Both the position numbers and the translations under genes were made by a program. The notes under the pieces are model-generated. The model was not told the DNA's origin. It made no database searches and worked only from the letters and a program-made list of their open reading frames with translations. A DNA stretch of 64,000 nucleotides from RBG-16-64-13 sp963718375 (lineage in GTDB: Bacteria > Actinomycetota > Thermoleophilia > RBG-16-64-13), in NCBI GenBank assembly GCA_963718375.1, contig CAVQZD010000005.1, forward strand, positions 124,001 through 188,000. Direction: 5' to 3'. This document shows, piece after piece, positions 42,431-51,042 of this stretch; position 1 is the stretch's first letter, and each line of letters begins with the position of its first letter.

Positions 42431-43852
42431 ATGAGTCGTGATGACTACCCCGAGTATCTGAACGGGGGTGGCCCCAGACAGGGCTACTCCCAGAGTCGGC
42501 GCGCCGATATGGCGTACGGACTGCCGCCGGTTCAATCGGCCGGCCCCGCCGTAGGCACAGGCGGCGGGTCAAGATATGGTAGTGGCGGCGCAGGCTCCAA
42601 CCGACGTGGTCCAGGTAGGGCTGTGCTGACGTTGGCTGCTCTTGGCTTGGTTGCGTTCGCGGCAGGTTTCATCGCGCTGTGGTCGCTGGGCAGCGTGATC
42701 GTGGGGGGGTCTGCGTTCGGGGGTTCAGGGGTGGTCGAGCTGTCCGCGTCTGCCATGCCTGTCCAGAGCGACTATACGGTCGAGCCCCTGGTCGACCTGC
42801 TCGAATTCCGCGACTTGGCGTACGTCCCGGTGAAGGCTGTGTCGGTGATGCCTAATCGGGGCTCTGACTACTTTGACAGAGTGATAGCGGCCATCGATCG
42901 CACCGAGATCAACAGCATCGTTATCACCGTGAAGGATGACCGTGGTCACATCGCCTTCAACACCGACATGGCCCTGGGCGTCAAGTACGGGACCGTGAAT
43001 GCAGGCGCGGGCATCGGTATAGAGGACCTAGATGGTCTCATGGCCAAACTGTCGGAGCACCACATCGTGCCCATCGCGCGCATCGTCTCGTTCAAGGACG
43101 ACCTGCTGGCGCGCAAGCGGAAGGATATGGCAGTCAAGGACAACAACGGCGAGGTCTTCGTCGACGGAGAAGGGCAGGCCTGGCTGAACCCGTACAATCA
43201 CGACGCGTGGGAGTACCTGGTCCAGGTGGCCGAAGAATGCGCGCGCCGGGGGTTCCGCGAGATCCAGTTCGACTATGTGCGGTTCCCCAGCGCGGGCACC
43301 AAGGGAGCGGTCTATCAAGGGCAGTATTGCGCGAAGGAAGACGCAATAGCTGGGTTTCTTGCCTACGCGCGGCCCCGTCTGGAGGCGCTAGGTGTGTGGA
43401 TGTCGGCCGACGTATTTGGCTGGGTGGTGGGCAAGAGCGACGATATGGGTATCGGACAGAAGCTCGAGAAGCTATGTCAGAACGTGGACGTGATTTGTCC
43501 GATGGTGTACCCCTCGCTGTACGGCGCTTGGTCTTATGGGGTGGACAAGCCCGAGGAGCGACCGTACGATATCGTCCATTCAGCCCTCAACGACGCCGCG
43601 AAACGCTTGGTAGGCACGGGGGCCAAGGGACGTCCTTACTTGCTGGCTGCCGACGGCAAGCGCGTCGAATCGTCAGCGGAGTGGATCAAGGCTCAGATAG
43701 AAGCAGCGGAGGATCTCGGCTTCGACGAATGGATGCTTTGGGGTGGGTACATCGAAGAAGCGTTGCGCGACGCGGACGACAACTACAATGGACCCGCGCT
43801 GAGCACGTATGCGCCTCGCGGCGCTGCTGGTGTGGCTACGACCACGAACTAG
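42431..43852 (+). CDS. DUF4015 putative glycoside hydrolase, membrane-anchored
   Basis: A 473-residue protein. A Gly/Ser/Arg-rich cytoplasmic start (about 60 residues) precedes one membrane helix (about 64-92), and the rest faces outward. The DUF4015 TIM-barrel region begins with MPNRGSDYFDRVIAAIDRTE and includes INSIVITVKDDRGH, IARIVSFKDDLLA and GFREIQFDYVRFPS, where the conserved acid-rich FDYVRFP resembles GH13/GH-like strand ends. Substrate is unknown; a wall or surface glycan is likely from the neighbouring deacetylase-fold gene. Confidence 0.82.
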   Translation: MSRDDYPEYLNGGGPRQGYSQSRRADMAYGLPPVQSAGPAVGTGGGSRYGSGGAGSNRRGPGRAVLTLAALGLVAFAAGFIALWSLGSVIVGGSAFGGSGVVELSASAMPVQSDYTVEPLVDLLEFRDLAYVPVKAVSVMPNRGSDYFDRVIAAIDRTEINSIVITVKDDRGHIAFNTDMALGVKYGTVNAGAGIGIEDLDGLMAKLSEHHIVPIARIVSFKDDLLARKRKDMAVKDNNGEVFVDGEGQAWLNPYNHDAWEYLVQVAEECARRGFREIQFDYVRFPSAGTKGAVYQGQYCAKEDAIAGFLAYARPRLEALGVWMSADVFGWVVGKSDDMGIGQKLEKLCQNVDVICPMVYPSLYGAWSYGVDKPEERPYDIVHSALNDAAKRLVGTGAKGRPYLLAADGKRVESSAEWIKAQIEAAEDLGFDEWMLWGGYIEEALRDADDNYNGPALSTYAPRGAAGVATTTN

Positions 43853-43878
43853 CTCAGAACGACGCGCATCGGATGACC

Positions 43879-43887
43879 TGATAAACT
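43879..43887 (+). promoter_or_regulatory. Extended -10 promoter of metK
   Basis: TGaTAAACT, 64 bp before the metK start. No clear -35. The leader (about 58 nt) holds a good ribosome site but no fold I recognise as an SAM riboswitch. Confidence 0.45.
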
Positions 43888-43951
43888 CCCGGTTTGGTGG
43901 TGGTTCGGGGGCGTCAATTGCGCCTGAGTACTTTGATTGCTGGAGGCAGAC

Positions 43952-45160
43952 GTGGAATACGGAGACTTTCTGTTCACCTCTGAGTCGGTGAGCGAGGGAC
44001 ATCCCGACAAGATAGCGGACCAGATATCTGATGCGGTGCTCGATGCTGTGCTGCGGGAAGATCCCGCGGGGCATGTCGCTTGCGAGACCCTGATCACGAC
44101 AGGTCTCGTGGTGGTCTCGGGGGAGATCACGACCTCCTCGTATGTCGACGTGCCTTCGCTCGTGCGGCGGACGATCGATCGAATAGGCTATAACCGGGCC
44201 AAGTACGGCTTCGACTCCTCTACGTGCGGCATCATGACTGCCATACACGAGCAATCTCCGGACATCGCTCAGGGCGTCGACAAAGCCCTCGAGTCAAGGA
44301 CGGACCCTCAGGACCAGGACGCGCTCGATCACCAAGGTGCTGGCGATCAGGGCATGATGTTCGGTTATGCCTGCAAGGACACCGACGAGCTCATGCCCAT
44401 GCCCATACTCCTGGCTCATCGACTGGTCCATCGCATGAGTGAGGTCCGCAAGGGCGACGTGTTGCCGTATCTGCGGCCCGACGGCAAGAGTCAGGTGACG
44501 GTGCAATATGAGGACGGCAAGCCTAAATTCATCACCGCGGTCGTCCTGTCGACTCAGCACAAGGACGGCGTAGACATCGAATCTCTACTGCGGCCGGACC
44601 TGGTCGAACATGTCATCCATCCCATCCTGCCCGAAGGACTGTACGATCCGCAATTCAAGAAGACCAAGCTGTTCGTCAATCCGACTGGCAAGTTCGTGAT
44701 CGGCGGACCCATGGGAGACACTGGACTGACCGGCCGTAAGATCATCGTCGACACTTACGGTGGCTTCGGTAGGCACGGTGGCGGCGCCTTCTCGGGCAAG
44801 GACCCGTCGAAAGTGGATCGCTCTGGTGCATACGCAGCCAGGTATGTCGCCAAGAACATCGTGGCCGCTGGTTTGGCGGACAGGTGTGAAGTCCAGGTCG
44901 CGTACGCAATCGGCGTGGCCCATCCGGTCAGCGTCATGGTGGAGTGCTTCGGGACGGCGCATGTCGACCCGGCCGTGCTCCCCGGACTTGTCGCAGAACA
45001 TTTTGACTTGAGACCGGCCGCGATCATTCGCGATCTGCGCCTTCTGAGGCCTATCTACGAGAAGACCGCTGCATACGGACACTTCGGCCGCGAAGACGCG
45101 GACTTCTCATGGGAGAGCACTGACAAGGCAGACGCGCTGAGGCAGGCCGCCGGACTCTAG
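43952..45160 (+). CDS. metK: S-adenosylmethionine synthetase
   Basis: Makes SAM from methionine and ATP, the donor used by RimO, MiaB and RsmD in this window. Signatures: SEGHPDKIADQISDAVL near residue 14, GAGDQGMMFGYA, and GGFGRHGGGAFSGKDPSKVD. 402 residues from GTG 43952, with TGGAGG 6 nt upstream; the frame is open 15 bp further to a TTG, which is less likely. Stand-alone gene with its own promoter. Confidence 0.97.
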   Translation: MEYGDFLFTSESVSEGHPDKIADQISDAVLDAVLREDPAGHVACETLITTGLVVVSGEITTSSYVDVPSLVRRTIDRIGYNRAKYGFDSSTCGIMTAIHEQSPDIAQGVDKALESRTDPQDQDALDHQGAGDQGMMFGYACKDTDELMPMPILLAHRLVHRMSEVRKGDVLPYLRPDGKSQVTVQYEDGKPKFITAVVLSTQHKDGVDIESLLRPDLVEHVIHPILPEGLYDPQFKKTKLFVNPTGKFVIGGPMGDTGLTGRKIIVDTYGGFGRHGGGAFSGKDPSKVDRSGAYAARYVAKNIVAAGLADRCEVQVAYAIGVAHPVSVMVECFGTAHVDPAVLPGLVAEHFDLRPAAIIRDLRLLRPIYEKTAAYGHFGREDADFSWESTDKADALRQAAGL

Positions 45161-45210
45161 CAAGGAGGCCGTCTGCCGGGTCTCACAGGCGGGCGGGTCA
45201 GGAGGTCTAC

Positions 45211-47439
45211 GTGGCGGAGCCGGCGGGCTTTGCTGACCGCAGGATAGCGCAGGTGGTGCCCTTGCTCCGGCTGCCCAGTCTGGGGGATCGGCACTTCGAC
45301 TACGTGGTCCCGGGGGAGATGGCCGGAAGGGTGGCCGTCGGCTCGGTTGTGCGCGTGCCGTTCGGAAAGCGACAGGCGCGCGGTGTGGTGGTCGGCACGG
45401 GGTGGAATGCCTCAGCGGATGCCGCGCTCGACCTGAAGTCGATCGAATCGGCCGAAGAACGAACCGTCAGCCCTGAGCTCATGCTGCTGGCCGAGAATGT
45501 GGCCCAGCGATACATGGCCACGCTGGAATCGTGCCTGCGGTTGGTCGTTCCGCCGGCACCCAGCAGCGTCGGCTCCGGCAGTTCGCGCCGAACCGACGAT
45601 TGGGTGTTCAGAAGCAGACCCGGTGACGGCTGCGACTCGACCGATACGTCACTCACCACAAAGCAGGCCGTCCTTCTGGCACTGATACCCGTGGATGGTC
45701 TGCCCTATAAGGTGGCGCTTGATCAGGCGGGCGTGGGTAAGTCGGTCATGGCCGGCCTGGCACAGAAGGGTCTGGTCAGGGTGGCTGCGGCGCCCCATGG
45801 CACGTCTGATGGGGGGAGTCTCGACAGTGGGAGGCAGATCGGGTCGTGGCCGACCCTAGCTGCCGAGCAAGAACGGGCGGTGGAGTTGTTGGCCCCCGAG
45901 TTGGAGGGCACGGAGGTGAGCAGTCGTCAGCTCTGGGGGGTCACCGGCAGCGGTAAGACGGAAGTGTATCTGCATCTGACGAAGTCGGCCCTTTCTCGGG
46001 GTTACGGAGTCATCCTCCTGGTGCCGGAGATCGCGCTCACCCCACTGATGATAGGACGAGTGCGCGACCGCTTCGGTGATCTTGTGGGGGTGATCCACAG
46101 TGGTCTGACGCCGTCTCAACGCAGGCAAGAATATGCGCGCATAGCCGACGGAGAGGCGAGAGTGGTCGTCGGAGCGCGGTCGGCGGTGTTCTCACCGGTT
46201 CGGGACCTTCGCCTGGTGATCATCGATGAAAGCCACGACAACTCGTACAAGCAGGAGGAGACTCCCGGCTACCTCACCAGGAGCGTCGCCCAGATGAGGC
46301 TTGAAGGTGACGGCGGGCTGCTAGTTGAAGGCAGCGCTTCGCCGGCGGTGGAAGCGATCAGCGACCCGTCCTCCTACGTGCGTATGAGGGAGCGAGTCAA
46401 AGGCGTGCTACCTGTGTGTGAGGTGGTGGACATGCGCCATCGTTCAGGCGGAGGGGTGCTGGCGGGGGTCACGCGCGAAGCTCTGGCCGAAACCATTCGC
46501 AGGGGTGAGCAAGCGATCGTACTTCTTAACAGGCGAGGTTATTCGGGCCATGTCTATTGTGAGGCTTGCGGCCACGTGATGATGTGCGGGGAATGTGAGC
46601 TGTCGCTGACCTACCACAGCCGGACGAAGCGGCTGGTGTGCCACCACTGCGGCCGGACGTTCGCGCAGCCGGCTATCTGCCCCGAGTGTAACGAAGCTCC
46701 ACTCGTTCGGGGGGGGCCTGGCACCGAACGGCTCGCAGAAGAGATCAGCCATCTTGCGAGGGCGGAGCACGTGTATCGGCTGGACTCAGACGTGATCACC
46801 AGTGGCACGCGTGCCCAGAGGATCTTGCACGAGTTCTCTTCGTCTCGTCCGGGTGTACTTGTGGGCACACAGATGGTGGCGAAGGGCCACGACTTCCCGG
46901 AAGTCACCCTGGTCGTGGTGGCCGACGCGGACATGGGGCTCTATGTGCCGGACTTCCGGGCGGCCGAAAGGACATACCAGTTGTTGACCCAAGTGTCCGG
47001 GCGTGCCGGACGGGCGGACAGGCCCGGCAGGGTCCTGGTCCAGACCTGGAATCCCGATGTGCCCTGTATTAGAATGGCGCTTGATCGAGAAGATGAGGCC
47101 TACTATCTCCGCGAAGAGGCCATCCGCGAGCGTCTCGGCTATCCTCCCTTCACTGAGCTGGTGCGTCTAGTGATGGTGGGGGAGCAACCGCTTGTCGTCC
47201 AGAAGGCCGCGCAGCATCTGGCCGGACTCCTGAGGCAGCACTTTGACGACCATGAAGTGCGGGGCCCCGCGCGACTAGCGTCTCTGCGTGGGAAGAGCAG
47301 GTGGCACGTCGTCGTATCGTCAGAGAAGGGAGACAGGGCGAGGGCCATAGTGGGTCAGGCTATTGCCCAGCTGAAAGGCCCGTATCGGGGACGAGGCGTA
47401 GGTCTGCTGGTGGACGTCGATCCGTACACGTTCGTCTGA
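45211..47439 (+). CDS. priA: Primosomal protein N' (PriA helicase)
   Basis: Restarts collapsed replication forks by loading DnaB. Layout of 742 residues: N-terminal 3'-end-binding domain, helicase lobe 1 with GVTGSGKTEVYLH (Walker A near residue 247) and VIIDESHDNSYKQEE (DEAH-like box is DESH), the paired zinc sites between lobes (CEACGHVMMCGECE, CHHCGRTFAQPAICPEC), and lobe 2 ending in VSGRAGRADRPG. GTG start with AGGAGG 5 nt upstream. It heads priA-def-fmt-rpe. Confidence 0.95.
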   Translation: MAEPAGFADRRIAQVVPLLRLPSLGDRHFDYVVPGEMAGRVAVGSVVRVPFGKRQARGVVVGTGWNASADAALDLKSIESAEERTVSPELMLLAENVAQRYMATLESCLRLVVPPAPSSVGSGSSRRTDDWVFRSRPGDGCDSTDTSLTTKQAVLLALIPVDGLPYKVALDQAGVGKSVMAGLAQKGLVRVAAAPHGTSDGGSLDSGRQIGSWPTLAAEQERAVELLAPELEGTEVSSRQLWGVTGSGKTEVYLHLTKSALSRGYGVILLVPEIALTPLMIGRVRDRFGDLVGVIHSGLTPSQRRQEYARIADGEARVVVGARSAVFSPVRDLRLVIIDESHDNSYKQEETPGYLTRSVAQMRLEGDGGLLVEGSASPAVEAISDPSSYVRMRERVKGVLPVCEVVDMRHRSGGGVLAGVTREALAETIRRGEQAIVLLNRRGYSGHVYCEACGHVMMCGECELSLTYHSRTKRLVCHHCGRTFAQPAICPECNEAPLVRGGPGTERLAEEISHLARAEHVYRLDSDVITSGTRAQRILHEFSSSRPGVLVGTQMVAKGHDFPEVTLVVVADADMGLYVPDFRAAERTYQLLTQVSGRAGRADRPGRVLVQTWNPDVPCIRMALDREDEAYYLREEAIRERLGYPPFTELVRLVMVGEQPLVVQKAAQHLAGLLRQHFDDHEVRGPARLASLRGKSRWHVVVSSEKGDRARAIVGQAIAQLKGPYRGRGVGLLVDVDPYTFV

Positions 47440-47457
47440 TCATGAGGTCGTAGGATT

Positions 47458-47955
47458 GTGAGAATCCGCACGTTAGGTGATCCGGTACTGAAGGAGACGG
47501 CCAGACCGGTCACCGAATATGACGAGAAGCTGGAAAGGCTCGCGGCGAGCATGGTGGCGGCCATGGACAGCGAGAAGGGCGTGGGCTTGGCCGCCACGCA
47601 GATCGGTGTTCTCAGTCGCATCATAGTATGGCGCGACCCCGAGGGGGAGGAAGAGCTATACGTGTTTGCCAATCCACTGATCACAGAATGGTCAGAGTCG
47701 TGCAGCACCGAGGTGGAGGGGTGCCTGTCCCTTCCGGGCGTGAGCGTCGAGGTGCCGCGGGCCGACCAGGTGGTGGTGAAGGCTGACGACTTGCAGGGGC
47801 AGCCCATGGAGGTTCATCTGACTGGCTATCCGGCCCGAATCGTGCAGCACGAGGTGGACCATCTGGACGGTTGTCTTATACTGGATCGGGCTACCCCCGA
47901 GGAGCGGCGGCGAGTGCTGAAGGAGTTGAGAGAGCGGACACTGGCGGACAGTTGA
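47458..47955 (+). CDS. def: Peptide deformylase
   Basis: Removes the formyl group from new proteins. The three motifs are intact in 165 residues: GVGLAATQIG (near 41), EGCLSLPGV (metal Cys near 89) and HEVDHLDG (H131, E132, H135). GTG start with AGGA close by. It overlaps fmt by the TTGA junction, so the enzymes that add and remove the formyl group are encoded together. Confidence 0.96.
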   Translation: MRIRTLGDPVLKETARPVTEYDEKLERLAASMVAAMDSEKGVGLAATQIGVLSRIIVWRDPEGEEELYVFANPLITEWSESCSTEVEGCLSLPGVSVEVPRADQVVVKADDLQGQPMEVHLTGYPARIVQHEVDHLDGCLILDRATPEERRRVLKELRERTLADS

Positions 47956-48938
47956 GTTTTGCATTCGCAGGCACGCCGCGCTTCGCGTCCGTTGTCCTGC
48001 GCGAACTGGTTGAGCTTGGGCGTGTTCCTGCACTCGTGATATCTCAACCTGATAGGCCTAGAGGGAGGGGCCGGTCTGGCAAGGTGCCGCACGCCGTGGA
48101 CGAAGCTCTCTGTCACGGGCTGGACTGTCTGCAGACCGAAGATATCAACGCACCTGAGGTCGCGGAACGTCTTCGGGCGTCAGGCATCGATACCTTGATC
48201 GTCGCGGCCTTCGGCCAACTCTTGAAGAAGCCCTTGCTGGATTCCTTCGCGTGCCTGAATATCCATGCATCTCTGCTGCCTCGTTACAGAGGAGCCGCTC
48301 CCGTGGAGAGGGCGCTCATGGCTGGAGTAGCGACGACTGGTGCTACCATCATGCGGATCACGGAGGAGTTGGACGCGGGGCCGTGGGCCGAGATGGTCGA
48401 AGTGTCTGTAGGGTTGCGAGAGGACGGCGGCGAGCTTGGCCGGGTACTGGCGGTGACCGGCGCGGTGGCCATGGCGAACGTGCTCACGGGTATCGAAGAC
48501 GGCACGGTGAGATGGACGGAGCAGGCGGGGCAGACTTCGTATGCGCACAAGCTGGGGCCTGAGGATGGGTGGCTCTGTGTCGATCACGGGGCAAGGAGAG
48601 CTCACGATCAGATCAGGGCACTCTCTCCGGCTGTCGGAGTCCGGGCGCTCCTTGGGGATGCCGAGGTGAAGATCTGGCGGTCTTGGCCATACGGGGAGGC
48701 CGGTCTACAAGACGTGCCGGCGATCGCGCAGGCCACGACGGGACGGTCCGGAGAGGTCCTGGTGGCGGAGGGTAGGCTGTTCGTCGGCTGCGCCTCCGGA
48801 TGCATCGAGGTCATGGAGATACAACCAGCATGCAGGGCGAGGATGACAGCGGGCGCGTATCTGCGAGGATACTCGGGCAGCGTGCTAAGCCCCTTGCGCG
48901 CCGCCGGGCCGGGCCCTCGGGTCATGGGTGAGGGATAG
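47952..48938 (+). CDS. fmt: Methionyl-tRNA formyltransferase
   Basis: Formylates initiator Met-tRNA with 10-formyl-tetrahydrofolate. Motifs: FAFAGTPRFASVVLRELV at the N-terminus, ISQPDRPRGRG, and the catalytic segment CLNIHASLLPRYRGAAPVER. A C-terminal OB-like tRNA-binding domain follows. 328 residues from a TTG that overlaps the def stop; the frame is open further 5' but only within def. rsmB, which often follows fmt, is absent and rpe comes next. Confidence 0.94.
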   Translation: MSFAFAGTPRFASVVLRELVELGRVPALVISQPDRPRGRGRSGKVPHAVDEALCHGLDCLQTEDINAPEVAERLRASGIDTLIVAAFGQLLKKPLLDSFACLNIHASLLPRYRGAAPVERALMAGVATTGATIMRITEELDAGPWAEMVEVSVGLREDGGELGRVLAVTGAVAMANVLTGIEDGTVRWTEQAGQTSYAHKLGPEDGWLCVDHGARRAHDQIRALSPAVGVRALLGDAEVKIWRSWPYGEAGLQDVPAIAQATTGRSGEVLVAEGRLFVGCASGCIEVMEIQPACRARMTAGAYLRGYSGSVLSPLRAAGPGPRVMGEG

Positions 48939-48956
48939 AGGTAGAAGGGAGCCCCG

Positions 48957-49652
48957 TTGGCTATACCAGAGAGCGTACGCCGAGAAGTCCATCTGCTGCC
49001 CTCGATACTGTCCGCGGATTTCGCGCGGCTTGGTGATCAGGTGCGCGAAGTGATGGACGCGGGAGCCACTGTCATCCACGTGGACGTGATGGATGGGCAC
49101 TTTGTGCCGAATATCACCGTGGGGCCGCTGGTCGTGAAGGCGCTGGCCCCGGAGGTGCACGGGCGGGGAGGGTTCTTCTCGGTCCATCTGATGATCGAGC
49201 GCCCAGAGGCGTATGTGAGCGACTTTGTGGCCGCGGGGGCAGATGCCATCGCGATACACGCTGAGGCCTGCTCTGACGGATATCGCACACTCGAGAGCAT
49301 CCGCAGCCTGGGTGCGAGTCCCGGCTTGGCACTGAATCCGGGAACGGACGTAAGTCGCATCGAAGACCTCAAGAGTCTCATCGACCACGTGGTGGTGATG
49401 ACGGTCAACCCCGGCTTCGGGGGCCAGGAGTTGATCGCCCCGGCCTTGGCGAAGATCTCGGAGCTGAGATGTATGCTGCCCGAGACTACGGCCATAGCAG
49501 TGGATGGGGGCGTGAAGAGGGACAACATCCGCGGGATCGTCGAGTTGGGCGGCAATTGGGTCATAGCCGGGTCAGTGGTCTTCGGAGCGGCCGACGCGGG
49601 GTCTGAAGCCAGGGCTCTTCAAAGGCTTATGGCCGGAAAACCCCCCGTGTGA
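48957..49652 (+). CDS. rpe: Ribulose-phosphate 3-epimerase
   Basis: Interconverts ribulose 5-phosphate and xylulose 5-phosphate. TIM-barrel motifs: LLPSILSADFARLGDQ, HVDVMDGHFVPNITVGP (catalytic Asp and metal ligand), VVVMTVNPGFGGQ and AVDGGVKRDNI. 231 residues from a TTG with AGAAGGGAG 6 nt upstream. Ribulose 5-phosphate is also the substrate of RibBA in the adjacent operon, which may be coincidental. The stop codon overlaps a likely rib promoter. Confidence 0.95.
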   Translation: MAIPESVRREVHLLPSILSADFARLGDQVREVMDAGATVIHVDVMDGHFVPNITVGPLVVKALAPEVHGRGGFFSVHLMIERPEAYVSDFVAAGADAIAIHAEACSDGYRTLESIRSLGASPGLALNPGTDVSRIEDLKSLIDHVVVMTVNPGFGGQELIAPALAKISELRCMLPETTAIAVDGGVKRDNIRGIVELGGNWVIAGSVVFGAADAGSEARALQRLMAGKPPV

Positions 49653-49658
49653 TAGATT
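49650..49658 (+). promoter_or_regulatory. Extended -10 promoter of the rib operon
   Basis: TGaTAGATT, whose TGA is the rpe stop codon. Transcription would begin near 49665, about 27 nt before the FMN aptamer. No clear -35 is seen. Confidence 0.5.
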
Positions 49659-49691
49659 CTCTGCTGTGCTGGAAGTAGCACGCAAATAGTA

Positions 49692-49805
49692 GGTCTTCGG
49701 GGTCGGGTGAGATTCCCTACCGGCGGTTATAGCCCGCGAGCCCTCTGAAGGGCAGACGAGGTGCGATTCCTGGGCCGACAGTGACAGTCTGGAAGAGAGA
49801 AGACC
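49692..49805 (+). promoter_or_regulatory. FMN riboswitch (RFN element)
   Basis: The conserved RFN sequence is easy to read: GGTCTTCGGGGTCGGGTGAG, CCCTACCGGCGG, AGCCCGCGAGCC, GATTCCTGGGCCGACAGTGA and CAGTCTGG before the closing stem. P1 pairs GGTCTT (49692-49697) with AAGACC (49800-49805). It precedes ribD-ribE-ribBA-ribH, the usual target. Binding of FMN should close P1 and allow the terminator at 49838 to form. Confidence 0.95.
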
Positions 49806-49837
49806 GCGGCCGGGCAAATTGGCCCGTCGGCGTAACG

Positions 49838-49868
49838 ACCCCTTGACCTATGGTCTGAGGGGTTTTTT
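49838..49868 (+). terminator. FMN-controlled terminator in the rib leader
   Basis: ACCCCT (49838-49843) pairs with AGGGGT (49858-49863) and the inner GACC (49845-49848) with GGTC (49852-49855), followed by TTTTTT. GGTCT at 49852-49856 can instead pair with AGACC (49801-49805), the 3' strand of aptamer P1, which would be the antiterminator. The GAGGGG of the descending arm is also the only ribosome site for ribD. Confidence 0.85.
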
Positions 49869-49869
49869 G

Positions 49870-51042
49870 TTGGACGAACAGGACATCGAGCATCTGAACA
49901 GGGCTCTGGATTTGGCGGAGAAGGGCAGAGGTTGCACATCCCCCAACCCGGTAGTGGGAGCTGTGATAGTGCGGGAGGGGAAGACCCTGGGCGAAGGGTG
50001 GCACGCAGGCGCCGGCCTTGATCACGCCGAGGTGGCAGCCATCCGCGACGCGCTGGCGCGGGCCGGCGCTGCCGGGGACAGCCTTGAAGCAATTGACTGG
50101 GGTACCGTGAAGACGGTGTGCTCTCGCGCGACCGTCTATGTGTCGCTCGAACCATGTTGCACTCAGGGACGCACGCCCCCTTGCACCACGGCCCTCATCA
50201 GCGGGGGCTTCGCACGAGTCGTAGTCGGCGCGCTTGATCCGACACCGGCGGTGAATGGCCGGGGCGTGCGCGCTTTGAGGGAAGCTGGCCTACAGGTCGA
50301 GGTCGCCGAGGGTGGGGTCAATCGCAGGGCCAGACGGCAGAATGACGGCTTGCGCAAGAGTGTGGCGCAGAGCCTGCCCTTCGTCACGTACAAGTATGCC
50401 ATGACCTTGGACGGTCGGGTTTGTACCGACTCCGGAGACTCACGGTGGGTATCAAGCGCGGAAAGCCGGGCGATGGTGCATTGGTGGCGGGGGTGGTCGG
50501 ACGCGGTGGTCGTGGGGGCCGGTACGCTAAGAGTGGATGACCCTACCCTGACCTCTAGAGGTGTGGGTTGCGCTCGCCAGCCACTTCGTGTGGTGGTTGA
50601 CTCCGATTGTTCGGTGGCCGAGAGCGCCAATCTTGTTCGAAGTGTTGACGATGGCCCGGTGTTGATCTTGTGCGCAGAGGATGTGTCGCGCTCCAGGCTA
50701 GAGGAAGTCGAGAAGTGGGGTGTGTCGGCTCAGGTAGTGCCGCGATCTGCAGGGCAGGCTCTCGATCCGATGGCCGTGTGCAAGTTGTTGGCCGTGCGTG
50801 GAGTGCAGTCAGTCCTGTTGGAGGGCGGACCCAGGCTGGCAGGGTCTTGGTGGAATGCTGGGTTGGTCGACAAAGTGGCCGCCTTCGTGTCACCAAAGGT
50901 CGTCTCCGGAGAGATGGCGAGGGGTCCCTTCTGCGGTAGCGGGGCTCACACCATGCAGGAGGCAGTCAGCCTGCAAGAAGTAGAGGTAGCCCAAATCGGG
51001 CCAGATGTGCTGATCACCGGCTATACAGGGGGTCCGTTCTGA
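49870..51042 (+). CDS. ribD: Bifunctional diaminohydroxyphosphoribosylaminopyrimidine deaminase / reductase
   Basis: Steps 2 and 3 of riboflavin synthesis. The N-terminal zinc deaminase domain has HAE (LDHAEVAAIRDAL near residue 55) and EPCCTQGRTPPCTTALI; the C-terminal reductase domain has KYAMTLDGRVCTDSGDSRW and LEGGPRLAGSWW. About 390 residues from TTG 49870 (TTG 49867 is the alternative). The ribosome site GAGGGG lies within the terminator hairpin. First gene of the rib operon; the stop overlaps ribE. Confidence 0.95.
   Translation: MDEQDIEHLNRALDLAEKGRGCTSPNPVVGAVIVREGKTLGEGWHAGAGLDHAEVAAIRDALARAGAAGDSLEAIDWGTVKTVCSRATVYVSLEPCCTQGRTPPCTTALISGGFARVVVGALDPTPAVNGRGVRALREAGLQVEVAEGGVNRRARRQNDGLRKSVAQSLPFVTYKYAMTLDGRVCTDSGDSRWVSSAESRAMVHWWRGWSDAVVVGAGTLRVDDPTLTSRGVGCARQPLRVVVDSDCSVAESANLVRSVDDGPVLILCAEDVSRSRLEEVEKWGVSAQVVPRSAGQALDPMAVCKLLAVRGVQSVLLEGGPRLAGSWWNAGLVDKVAAFVSPKVVSGEMARGPFCGSGAHTMQEAVSLQEVEVAQIGPDVLITGYTGGPF

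Noticed and set aside
43888..43951. Possible SAM riboswitch before metK
   Set aside because: The leader is only about 60 nt and shows none of the conserved SAM-I or SAM-II helices.
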